DNA of 33,608 nucleotides from a virus, in the IMG/VR virus record IMGVR_UViG_3300025133_000380, positions 1 to 33,608 of that record; one strand, given 5' to 3'. How positions within the stretch are numbered: the first letter of the stretch is position 1; every line of letters begins with the position of its first letter. Below are positions 9,506-16,926 of the stretch, in pieces. The position numbers were made by a program, and so were the translations under genes. The notes under the pieces are model-generated. The model was not told the DNA's origin and did no database searches. It saw only the letters and a list, made by a program, of their open reading frames with translations.

Positions 9506-11367
9506 CGTCTACCATCGGGTCGTATTTCTAAACGAGTGGCACCTAATCGCCAACCTGTTGCTGTGTTTCCAGGTGTACTGTCATCGTCTGATTCTAACCG
9601 AACAACCACCTGACGTGCTCTTGCTCTTACATAGGATTGTTCAGTTGAACTGGTTATAACAGAGGTACTATTAGTGCTTAAACTATCTCCTGGAAAATTA
9701 CGTGTTTTTAATACAAAATTAACCTGACCGCCATTACTATTACTCAAGAATCTTAAATCAGGTATTATCCTACTGATAAACGCAAACTGTTCTCCGTCTC
9801 CTATGTCAAAATCACTGGACTCTATGTATACATTAGTCATCGGGCTTCCATCTGCGTCGTACCCTGTTTCGTGTTCATATAGATAAGAGTCTGTTGATGC
9901 TCTTGGGTAGGGTTCTACCCCTGAATCTAACCAAGCGTATCTTGTTAGTTCTCCATAACTCCAAACATTCTCCGCATAGTTGTAGAGCACATATCTATCT
10001 ATTTCACCAGAACTAGCTGATGGATAGAACCAACCCACTTCGTCAAACTGGGTGTTAGTAAAAGCGTGAACTTTGTATGCTTGAGATGCATTAAAATTAT
10101 CAAACACATAACTCAATACACTACAAGGCACTTTTTTAATAACTCCTGTGTATGTGTAGAAATTGTCGTAGCCCATCCAATAGACACCACTCGGCGCAGT
10201 TACTGCTGCTTTAGGTGCCATTAGCCCTGTATTTTCATTAATCAAGTTTATGCCGAACGTGTACGGTGGACCAATATACTGCATACTGTATAAAGCAGTG
10301 TCTGTCCAAACTAAAATTTCTTGTCTTGCTTTTACTGCGCCAACTATTTTACTGCCAGAAGAAAGCCTAAGTTCTCCTGCTGTGTTGGTGCTTCTTGCTT
10401 GAAAATCAAGTTCATTTTCTTGATCACTAAATGCTATTAACATAGGATCACTTGATCCACTGCGAGAAGAATCTTCCATGGGATCTGCGCCCAACACTAT
10501 TAAGTGCCTATCTTTTTCTGAGGTTATAACCTGTAATCCAACAGTAGGAACGTCTACTGCGCCACTAATCCCAGAAAGAGCAACGGCTCTAACAGTTGTA
10601 CCAGAGCTCTCTACCCATTTATAGACTCCTCCTCCACGAGGACAAATCATTAAGTTTTCCCCAAAATGATCGTGTGTCCAAAGTCTTAACTGACTACTCG
10701 CAGAAATAGCACTAGAACTACCAAAAGTTCCTGCTCCCCAAGTACCGCTACCCCAACCTGTGGAAGAAACAAAATCATCTAGTCCTACATTAATCTGATA
10801 TGCACCAACGGTGCTTCCTCCTCCGCTACCGCTATCACTACTGTTAGCTGTTACAGTATCGCCAGAAGTGTCTTTAGCAGTGATTGTGTAAGTGTTGGTG
10901 CCTGTCACTAAAAGTATTTGATATTCTTGATTTAAAACTGTAGCGGTAACTAAACCACCTAAAGTAGCAGCACCACTAAAAGTAACATAATCATTAGTGA
11001 CAGCTCCATGACTCGCATCAGTTACCGTTATGGTCGAGCTTCCATTAGTTGCGGCAAAGGTTACATCTCCAGCAGAAGTTGTAGCTCTAATTGGGGTAAC
11101 GTCATCAAAATTAGCCCCTTGTTTTATATAATATTTCCAAGTTGTACCGACCCCTAGATACTTTGTGCCCTCTAAAGAGACCCAACCATGAAGTGCTCGG
11201 GCTTTTCCTAAAAAAGTGTCTAACGTGTCTTTTGCCCAACCGCCTATTTTTTGTGGTCTGCCGTTTTTAAAACGTATTAAATTAGAATCAAACCAACCCC
11301 CCTCGTTATCGTAATCTGTTCCTTCACGATTAATCCCAGGACGAAATACAAATTTATTTAATGGCAT
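9502..11367 (-). CDS. P22 gp10-like tail hub / DNA-stabilization protein
   Basis: A 621-residue protein starting at ATG 11367. The N-terminus (FRPGINREGTDYDNEGGWFD, then a GRPQKIGGW element) and the C-terminal GWRLGATRLEIRPDGRR fit the P22 gp10-type packaged-DNA stabilization and tail hub proteins, which plug the portal/gp4 channel and bind the needle and spikes. The body is beta-rich with many G/S/T/W residues, consistent with a propeller-like fold. A low-complexity insertion at about residues 95-190 (TT/SS/GS-rich) looks like an extra Ig-like or linker domain. It lies immediately after the lysozyme. The likely partner is the gp4-like adaptor at 26927-27601. Recognised from sequence pattern, not by a search. 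Confidence 0.72.
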   Translation of the reverse strand: MPLNKFVFRPGINREGTDYDNEGGWFDSNLIRFKNGRPQKIGGWAKDTLDTFLGKARALHGWVSLEGTKYLGVGTTWKYYIKQGANFDDVTPIRATTSAGDVTFAATNGSSTITVTDASHGAVTNDYVTFSGAATLGGLVTATVLNQEYQILLVTGTNTYTITAKDTSGDTVTANSSDSGSGGGSTVGAYQINVGLDDFVSSTGWGSGTWGAGTFGSSSAISASSQLRLWTHDHFGENLMICPRGGGVYKWVESSGTTVRAVALSGISGAVDVPTVGLQVITSEKDRHLIVLGADPMEDSSRSGSSDPMLIAFSDQENELDFQARSTNTAGELRLSSGSKIVGAVKARQEILVWTDTALYSMQYIGPPYTFGINLINENTGLMAPKAAVTAPSGVYWMGYDNFYTYTGVIKKVPCSVLSYVFDNFNASQAYKVHAFTNTQFDEVGWFYPSASSGEIDRYVLYNYAENVWSYGELTRYAWLDSGVEPYPRASTDSYLYEHETGYDADGSPMTNVYIESSDFDIGDGEQFAFISRIIPDLRFLSNSNGGQVNFVLKTRNFPGDSLSTNSTSVITSSTEQSYVRARARQVVVRLESDDDSTPGNTATGWRLGATRLEIRPDGRR

Positions 11368-11369
11368 TA

Positions 11370-11813
11370 CTACACCTCATACCAATCTTTACCTTCAAAT
11401 AAAAGAGCTTCTGCATCTCTTCTTCTTATCAGACCTTCCAATACTTTTCCACCCGCTTTATTCCACCTTTTCATCTCACTGGGTACTTTACTATATTTTT
11501 CTTCGTTTAGAACTTCCAACATAGTAGAACTCTTAAGATTAGATGGACCGAGATTAAATGTCCAAGCAACTAAAGCGTCAAACTGATTTTGATCTAAAGC
11601 AACCTCTACAGCATTGTTTACATAACCTTCAAACTCTTCTAGATCTTCCGTCAGTAAATGGTCTGCTTCGTCTTGGTTTATTTTATCTCCTTGTTTTACC
11701 CCAGCCGTGTGTCCATAACCTATGGTCCAAACACCGCCACTACAAACATACGAATCAAGTTCGCAACCTTCAAATTTTTTAATTAAGGCTTTGCCTTCTT
11801 CTGAAATTTTCAT
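11370..11813 (-). CDS. Endolysin, GH24 lysozyme
   Basis: I chose ATG 11813 (147 residues) because GGAGG lies 9 bases before it; the frame extends upstream without such support. The product matches the phage lysozyme family (T4 / P22 gp19), which hydrolyses peptidoglycan between MurNAc and GlcNAc. Glu15 in the FEG motif and Thr30 in WTIGYGHT sit at the spacing Glu-8-x-5-Thr. The middle position is Cys24 rather than Asp, a known natural variant of this triad. GYGHT and the later AWTFNLG and RRRDAEALLF segments are also family features. There is no N-terminal signal or SAR segment, so it should need a holin to reach the wall. It follows the lipoprotein gene by one base. Confidence 0.92.
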   Translation of the reverse strand: MKISEEGKALIKKFEGCELDSYVCSGGVWTIGYGHTAGVKQGDKINQDEADHLLTEDLEEFEGYVNNAVEVALDQNQFDALVAWTFNLGPSNLKSSTMLEVLNEEKYSKVPSEMKRWNKAGGKVLEGLIRRRDAEALLFEGKDWYEV

Positions 11814-11814
11814 A

Positions 11815-12192
11815 CTACTGTTCCTCCGTTTCTGATACAGTAACTTTTCTATAATACACAACCACTTCTTTAAGCTCACCTATATACCTCTTTAATTCCT
11901 GCATATTATACGCCATGAGTTCATAATCTGGAACAGACATAGCAAAAAACACCACCTGACCATGCTCTTTGTCAACTCTGCCTAAAAATTCTTCAAGGTT
12001 TTTATCACTCACCACGTACCAATAAGGCTCTTTTAAGTCTATTTCCCTTGGCATAACAGGCTGAACTATAGTTCTCTCTATAGGTTTAGTGATAACTTCG
12101 ACTTGTTGTTTACTTGGGATTAGACTGCAACTGCAGACCATCATCAAGATCGTCGATGTTACGACTAAGTTCTTCAATGCTGTTAAATACAT
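11815..12192 (-). CDS. Outer-membrane-type lipoprotein, candidate o-spanin
   Basis: I chose ATG 12192 (125 residues), which has GGA about 8 bases upstream and gives a clean signal peptide; ATG 12204 and TTG 12222 are alternatives. The N-terminus has one Lys, a hydrophobic core and a VCSC lipobox (Cys at about 22), predicting lipidation. The mature part has a Pro/Ile-rich stretch followed by PYWYVVSDKNLEEFLGRV and a helical C-terminus. The first 83 nt overlap the end of the i-spanin gene in another frame, as in many Rz/Rz1 pairs, and the lysozyme follows. Longer than typical o-spanins, so a different phage lipoprotein is possible. Confidence 0.6.
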   Translation of the reverse strand: MYLTALKNLVVTSTILMMVCSCSLIPSKQQVEVITKPIERTIVQPVMPREIDLKEPYWYVVSDKNLEEFLGRVDKEHGQVVFFAMSVPDYELMAYNMQELKRYIGELKEVVVYYRKVTVSETEEQ

Positions 12193-12517
12193 TTTTAGTT
12201 CCATTATTAACTTTAGGTTCAAGTAATCCAGGTTTTGCTGCTGCTGTTTTACTTAGATTATGTCTTTTGAAAATATCTAGATATCGAGTCATTTCTAATT
12301 CTATTTCTTGATTCTTGGATTGGAGGGTTAATAGCCCTTCGGTTTGTTTTTTAAAGTCAACCTGTAGTTGCTCTATTGCTGCTTTCTGTTCTTGGTTTCT
12401 TATTTCAAATGCTTGGTTCAAGGCAGATAGACTAGCGTTTTCGTTCCATAAGAAATATAAAGCTACTCCAAGAACTAAAACAACTCCTGCCAAAACTTTG
12501 CTTAAAACATCACCCAT
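12110..12517 (-). CDS. i-spanin-like (Rz-like) protein
   Basis: I chose ATG 12517 (135 residues), which overlaps the preceding stop as TAATG with AGGAG 13 bases upstream. The product has one N-terminal membrane segment (VLAGVVLVLGVALYFLW) and then a long charged coiled coil (about residues 28-95, rich in E/K/Q/L). That is the topology of an inner-membrane spanin reaching into the periplasm. Its 3' end overlaps the lipoprotein gene by 83 nt. With the lipoprotein it would fuse the two membranes at lysis. The family is recognised from topology and context, as spanins are poorly conserved. Confidence 0.68.
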   Translation of the reverse strand: MGDVLSKVLAGVVLVLGVALYFLWNENASLSALNQAFEIRNQEQKAAIEQLQVDFKKQTEGLLTLQSKNQEIELEMTRYLDIFKRHNLSKTAAAKPGLLEPKVNNGTKNVFNSIEELSRNIDDLDDGLQLQSNPK

Positions 12518-12693
12518 TACGAAAGCATTGCTCCTAAAATTTGTGAGCCAATAATTAAAACGTATAGTCCCCATATCATCTGTTCCATTCGAACAAATCT
12601 TTTAGAACCAGACTCTAGTCTGTTTTCTATTTGTTTAAATCTAAGTGCACAAATTTCTTCATGCTGGTCCAATTTTGTTTTTCTAGTCGCCAT
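12517..12693 (-). CDS. 58-residue tail-anchored membrane protein
   Basis: ATG at 12693-12691 opens a 58-codon frame that ends with TAA at 12519-12517. It begins MATRKTKLDQHEEICALRFK and ends with a single hydrophobic segment (MIWGLYVLIIGSQILGAML). The start lies 11 nt inside the end of the cyclase gene, and the stop overlaps the i-spanin ATG (TAATG), so it fills the gap exactly. The topology (charged coiled N-terminus, C-terminal membrane anchor) resembles XhlA-like or holin-accessory phage proteins. No Shine-Dalgarno sequence is seen, so translation probably depends on coupling. A lysis role is inferred from position. Confidence 0.65.
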   Translation of the reverse strand: MATRKTKLDQHEEICALRFKQIENRLESGSKRFVRMEQMIWGLYVLIIGSQILGAMLS

Positions 12694-14452
12694 TTTTAAT
12701 TGTATATATTTGTAAAGGTTTCTCTTTTCCCTTAACTTTTATTGGTTCCAGTAATTTTAACTCAAAATTGCAACTTTTTTTAGTAGTATCGCCAATTAGT
12801 ATGTCTTCCCCCACTTCTTTGGTTGCAGATTCTAGTCTTGCTGCAGTGTTTACAGCATCGCCAATTGCCGTATAATCAAACCGTGTTTCACTTCCCATGT
12901 TCCCAATAACTGCGTATCCTGTGTTAACTCCGACGCCTATCGCTACATCTATGTCGGCTTCTTTTATGTTTTTCTGTATCTCTCTTGCTGCTGCAACTGC
13001 TTTATTTTCATGTCTTTCAAGGTCTAATGGAGCATTAAAGATTGCCATCATTGCGTCGCCAATATACTTATCCACCATACCGCCATATTTTTGTACCGCT
13101 TTTTGTTGTATGGTTAAGGCTTCATTCATAATTTTAGTTACTTCTTCTGGTTCAAGTGTTTCTGACATGGCTGTAAATCCTCTTACGTCTGTGAATAAAA
13201 AAGTACAAAATCTTTTTTCTCCGCCTAATTTTAAAAGTTCGGGGTTATCTTGCAGTTTTTTAACCTGAGCAGGATCTAGATAGTGTTCAAACTGTTTCTT
13301 AATCTGTTGTCTAAGTTTGTATTGTTCTCTAAATCTAATGTAGAAAACCACAGCCCCCACTATAAACTGTGCAAGCAGTGCCCAACTAACATCTATTAAA
13401 AGCCCGTTCTTTATTAAATAAAACCCTCCTAGAGCCGTAGAGAAGGATATAAGACCGCCTAGTACAACCCCCCACGTTATACCTAAAAAGGTCAATACAG
13501 ACCATATAAGAGCGACTGTAGCCCCATATATAATAATTTCTAAGGAAATAGCCCAGTCTGGTATTCGAGGACTGTTTTGTATTAAAATAGATTCGGATAA
13601 TGCTGCTTGAATTTTATGTGGTTCGAGCAGACCAACAGGAGTTGCAATTTGAGGCATAACACCTTCTGCTGTTACCCCAACGAACACAAACCTACCTTCA
13701 ATGTCTAGTTCTTTTGTATATAACTCACGAAGATTGAATTCAGGGGTATCGACCCAACTAATCCATTTTCTTCCTAAAGAGTCTGTAGGAACTGGAGGTA
13801 ATCCCCTTACCCGTATCTCCTCTACACCGTTTTGGTTTGTTTTAATCACATATGTATCTGCGCCTGCTAACACTTTTAGTACCTCAGCACCGTAAGCAGA
13901 AACCCAACCATCAGGTGTTCTTAACAACAAAGGCATTCTTCTAACTAACTGGTCTACTTCTGTAGGAGCAACTGCTATGCCCTCAAAAGCACTTTCACGG
14001 AACAAAGGAATGTTCTGTATAACACCTTTTGCTTTAAAACCACCACGGTCTTCACCCAATATAACTGTGCCTGTTGTTACAGGGTATGTCCCATTTTCAT
14101 TTTCAAAAGTTGCTAAAATACTTGGGGCAGAAGCCAGACTTTCAGCAAACGCTAAATCTCCGCCAAAACGATCTGGTTGTGGAAAAGCAATAACCCAGCC
14201 CACACCCAAAGCACCTTTTTCAATAAGTTTGTTTTGTATTTGTGCTAATCTTTTTCTGGGGAAGGGGTATCCGTTTTCTTTTTGAACATCTTTTTCGTCT
14301 ATTGATAATATTGAAAAATAATTAGAAACTTCTTTTTCTTCAACGAGTGCGTCAAAAATTCTTAGTTTAAGTATTTCTAGAGGAACCCACTGCTGAGTAA
14401 GAGGAACTCCTAATAAAACTAAAAAAGCTAATAGTTGTAAAAATTTAGTCAC
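12683..14452 (-). CDS. CHASE2-domain class III adenylyl cyclase
   Basis: An intact 589-residue membrane cyclase, taking GTG 14452 as start (TTG 14461 is possible; neither has a clear ribosome site, and both overlap the curlin stop). An N-terminal membrane anchor (about 3-21) is followed by a periplasmic CHASE2 sensor (about 25-295), three membrane segments (about 303-322, 325-347, 352-373), a linker helix, and the cytoplasmic class III catalytic domain (about 410-560). Metal ligands Asp422 (FTDVRGFT) and Asp466 (IGDA) are present. So are base-selecting Lys462 and Thr528 and transition-state Asn535 and Arg539 (VNTAARLE). Lys plus Thr predicts ATP as substrate and subtype IIIb. Dimerisation is required in this family. 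It is the last gene of the curli-like block. Confidence 0.93.
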   Translation of the reverse strand: MTKFLQLLAFLVLLGVPLTQQWVPLEILKLRIFDALVEEKEVSNYFSILSIDEKDVQKENGYPFPRKRLAQIQNKLIEKGALGVGWVIAFPQPDRFGGDLAFAESLASAPSILATFENENGTYPVTTGTVILGEDRGGFKAKGVIQNIPLFRESAFEGIAVAPTEVDQLVRRMPLLLRTPDGWVSAYGAEVLKVLAGADTYVIKTNQNGVEEIRVRGLPPVPTDSLGRKWISWVDTPEFNLRELYTKELDIEGRFVFVGVTAEGVMPQIATPVGLLEPHKIQAALSESILIQNSPRIPDWAISLEIIIYGATVALIWSVLTFLGITWGVVLGGLISFSTALGGFYLIKNGLLIDVSWALLAQFIVGAVVFYIRFREQYKLRQQIKKQFEHYLDPAQVKKLQDNPELLKLGGEKRFCTFLFTDVRGFTAMSETLEPEEVTKIMNEALTIQQKAVQKYGGMVDKYIGDAMMAIFNAPLDLERHENKAVAAAREIQKNIKEADIDVAIGVGVNTGYAVIGNMGSETRFDYTAIGDAVNTAARLESATKEVGEDILIGDTTKKSCNFELKLLEPIKVKGKEKPLQIYTIKNGD

Positions 14453-15170
14453 TTTGATCAATTGTTACTGTTTTAGTACAATTGGTTACACAATTATAAC
14501 TAACAGTAATACTTTTATTTGTTGTACCTGATTGACTGGCGGTTACATCATAGTCATCTGTGTAAAAATTTAGTCTCATATAGTGATCTCCACTTCCAGT
14601 CTGGGTAATCGTAGCATCGTTATTATCTGCTGAGTTGCTTGCATATATTTTAGCGTAATGTTCTCCAGAACCTGACTGAGTAATACTAAACTCAGAACTA
14701 TCCCCAAAAGCTCTAATTTCGCCTTCTTTGTCATCTCCAGTTTGAGTTATAGTGTATACATTGTTATCACCTTGCATATAGATTTCAGCATCATTATCAT
14801 TGCCGTCTTGAACTATGTCCATATCATTGCCGTCATCGTCTGCATCTATATAGCCGAAGTTATCATTGCCGTCTTGGTCTATTTTGTATTCATTACCTGT
14901 GTGGTTTGCTACTTGACTGTATGCTCTAGCCGTGTTGTTAGTACCTTCCTGATCTATATCAATTTCGGCATTACTACAGTTATGAGCAGGATATGCACCT
15001 TCAGACAACCCACACCAAACTCTAGCAGTATTACTCGTCCCTATCTGATCAATATGTATAAGGGAAGAACTGCCTTTAGTTCTCACCTCCACAGAATTAT
15101 CCCCTGCTTGTACAAAAGGACAACTGTGTAAAAATAAAATACTAATCAGACTGATTGATAATGATTTCAT
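14445..15170 (-). CDS. Secreted curlin-repeat protein (CsgA/CsgB-like), second copy
   Basis: I chose ATG 15170 (241 residues): GGAGG precedes it by about 8 bases, while the upstream in-frame GTG codons sit inside that ribosome site. A signal peptide (SLISILFLHSCPFVQA) is followed by eight or nine imperfect curlin repeats of the form I-x-Q-x-G-x-x-N-x-A, for example HIDQIGTSNTARV, DIDQEGTNNTARA, TITQTGDD and SITQSGSG. The chain is very acidic (many D/N). Cys pairs flank the repeats (near WCG...NCS and NCVTNC). It ends in TIDQSD, close to the INQSD end of the FecR protein. Curlin repeats form stacked beta-hairpins of extracellular amyloid. The gene overlaps the FecR gene by 29 nt. Whether it is subunit or nucleator is unknown. 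Confidence 0.85.
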   Translation of the reverse strand: MKSLSISLISILFLHSCPFVQAGDNSVEVRTKGSSSLIHIDQIGTSNTARVWCGLSEGAYPAHNCSNAEIDIDQEGTNNTARAYSQVANHTGNEYKIDQDGNDNFGYIDADDDGNDMDIVQDGNDNDAEIYMQGDNNVYTITQTGDDKEGEIRAFGDSSEFSITQSGSGEHYAKIYASNSADNNDATITQTGSGDHYMRLNFYTDDYDVTASQSGTTNKSITVSYNCVTNCTKTVTIDQSD

Positions 15171-16245
15171 TTTCACCACCTCCGTTTAATGTTACGTTTA
15201 TAAATCTTCCTGCAGACAACATCTGGATATTATACCCCGCAGTTTTATCCAACTCTAAGTCTATTGTGTTCTCAACTTGTCTTACTAATGTAAAAAACTC
15301 ACCTTCTACAAAAGTATATACCTGAGCGTTTTGGTCAAATCTAGGAATAATACCCTCTATTTTTACTCCGTCTAGTTCTCCTGAGGCACCCTCATCTCTT
15401 CCTCCAGCTGAAACCTCTTCTATCATTTCTAGTAAGTCTTGTAGAAAATCAACAGCCAACAAATCTATGTCTAGTCTTGTAATTTCTTCTTGTAGTTCGT
15501 CCTTAGACAAATCACCATCGTCATCCAAATCATTTTCTTCTAAAAAATCCGCATCTAAAACATTACTAGAGCTTTGGCTTTGTTCGTCCAGTGCTTGTTC
15601 TACTTCTTCGGGAGGGTTAACAATTAGAAGATTATCGATAAAGTTTAAAGACATGTTCAATAATTGAACAGGTTTTGTGGGAGGACTTTCACTAACACTG
15701 ACCATTGTTGCTTGGTATGGCTCATTGAGAACCTCTATACCAGCCATTGTTTCTACAGTTATTTCACCAGAAGAAGTTCCATCAGGTTTAGGAAGAAGTA
15801 TCACTAACGACCTTCCTATTTCATCTACTGTAGTTGTGAAGTCGGTGCCTCTAATTGCAATTGTTGCGCTAGGGGTTCTTATAGAAATGTTTTCTTTATC
15901 TATTCTTCCCAATGCGCCAGTAATAAATCTGGCTGTTCCGCTTGCCATCTGGAGTGCCATTTTGCTTTTACTTGGATCAGGGTCATAAATATACTCATCG
16001 ATAACAATCTTAGAATGTTCAGTGAGCCGTATAACAGAAGAATCAAGAAACTCAATACCGATACGACCATCACCAGTGCGGACATCATCATAGCTAAAGA
16101 TATCCAAATCAGTTGTTGCCAGTAATTTATCTGACTGATCCGCTCGTAAAATTTCTCCACTACCTCTCAACTCGGAAATTGTGCCTATTTCAGAATAAGC
16201 ATTAATATGTATGACCCCAAATAAAACTAACAGCCACTTGCGCAT
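15142..16245 (-). CDS. Periplasmic FecR-domain protein with EF-hand
   Basis: A 367-residue exported protein (signal peptide about 1-17). Residues about 50-140 form a FecR domain: DDVRTGDGRIGIEFLDSS, RLTEHSKI, a MASGTARF segment and TPSATIAIRGTDF are characteristic. Residues 239-250 (DLDDDGDLSKDE) are a canonical 12-residue EF-hand loop with acidic ligands at 1, 3, 5 and Glu at 12, so calcium binding is expected. A beta-rich C-terminus ends in IIINQSD, like the curlin-2 terminus. No sigma factor or TonB receptor gene is nearby, so this is not a classical iron-uptake FecR. FecR-domain proteins are often encoded beside CHASE2 cyclases, which suggests it may feed the cyclase sensor. It overlaps curlin-1 by 19 nt. 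Confidence 0.85.
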   Translation of the reverse strand: MRKWLLVLFGVIHINAYSEIGTISELRGSGEILRADQSDKLLATTDLDIFSYDDVRTGDGRIGIEFLDSSVIRLTEHSKIVIDEYIYDPDPSKSKMALQMASGTARFITGALGRIDKENISIRTPSATIAIRGTDFTTTVDEIGRSLVILLPKPDGTSSGEITVETMAGIEVLNEPYQATMVSVSESPPTKPVQLLNMSLNFIDNLLIVNPPEEVEQALDEQSQSSSNVLDADFLEENDLDDDGDLSKDELQEEITRLDIDLLAVDFLQDLLEMIEEVSAGGRDEGASGELDGVKIEGIIPRFDQNAQVYTFVEGEFFTLVRQVENTIDLELDKTAGYNIQMLSAGRFINVTLNGGGENEIIINQSD

Positions 16246-16913
16246 TGGTCTATGTCTATAGTCCCGTTGCTTGTGGTTGCTGTTATAACCACCACACCCG
16301 AAGTGCTACCAGTACCGTTGGTCTGGTCTATGTCTATATTATTTGTGTTTCCTGTAATATCTCCTGTGATTGAGTGATCTGCATTTCCCGTCTGGGTGGT
16401 GTCTATATCGTTTGAGTCGCCATCTACATCCCAGTTATTAATACAACCAACTACTTCACAAGTAGCATTCAAATCATTTGATGTTCCTGCTATGATTATG
16501 TCTTGATTACCTGCGGTGGCTGTTGCTGCAGCCCCTTGGGTAAAAGTTACTGTGTTTGAATCTCCTGTTGCAGCGTAGTCAAAATCAGTGTTAGCAACGT
16601 CTCCTGTTGCTCCCAGTGCTAAAGTCGTCGTATTACTATCACCAGTTGTGCTTGCTGTAAACGAGGTACTATTACCCTGAGCCACTGAAGCTGCCAGTGT
16701 GTTGCTATCCCCCACTTGATCTATATCAACAGTCATTGATGTACCAGTAAAAGTAGCTCTAGCTTGTGATGTACCGACCACATTACTATTACCGATCTGG
16801 TCAATATTCATTGTTAATCCTGTACCAGACTGCGTTATGTATATATCGTTATTGGCTGCAAAAATCGCAGGGGTCACTAAAACCAATAATAATAGTTTCC
16901 AAATATGTTTCAT
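16227..16913 (-). CDS. Secreted curlin-like protein, first copy
   Basis: A 228-residue protein with AGGAGG five bases before ATG 16913. The signal peptide (KLLLLVLVTPAIFA) is cleaved after about residue 19. The mature chain is G/S/T/N/D-rich with repeated I-x-Q-x-G and G-x-SN elements: YITQSGTG, NIDQIGNSN, DIDQVGDSN and NIDIDQTNG. Spacing between repeats is looser than in curlin-2, and several repeats lack the Gln. Two Cys pairs occur (CEVVGC near the middle, CASGC at the extreme C-terminus). It lies 13 bases after csgG and overlaps the FecR start by 19 nt. I infer a secreted amyloid-like or beta-solenoid substrate of the adjacent CsgG pore; an unrelated repeat-rich adhesin is possible. Confidence 0.75.
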   Translation of the reverse strand: MKHIWKLLLLVLVTPAIFAANNDIYITQSGTGLTMNIDQIGNSNVVGTSQARATFTGTSMTVDIDQVGDSNTLAASVAQGNSTSFTASTTGDSNTTTLALGATGDVANTDFDYAATGDSNTVTFTQGAAATATAGNQDIIIAGTSNDLNATCEVVGCINNWDVDGDSNDIDTTQTGNADHSITGDITGNTNNIDIDQTNGTGSTSGVVVITATTSNGTIDIDQCASGC

Positions 16914-16926
16914 TCTTCCTCCTGGC

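Noticed and set aside
12683-14452. Guanylyl rather than adenylyl cyclase.
   Set aside because: The base-selecting pair is Lys462/Thr528, typical for ATP; guanylyl cyclases usually carry Glu and Cys/Ser there.
14742-15131. A 129-residue plus-strand frame opposite curlin-2.
   Set aside because: It mirrors the Asp/Asn-rich repeats (I/V-rich product) and conflicts with a well-supported gene on the other strand.
15900-16160. An 86-residue minus-strand frame inside the FecR gene in another phase.
   Set aside because: It is fully nested in a well-recognised domain and lacks a ribosome site; its hydrophobicity follows from the overlapping frame.
15142-16245. Classical FecR anti-sigma regulator of iron uptake.
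   Set aside because: No N-terminal anti-sigma domain, no membrane anchor beyond the signal peptide, and no sigma factor or TonB receptor gene nearby.
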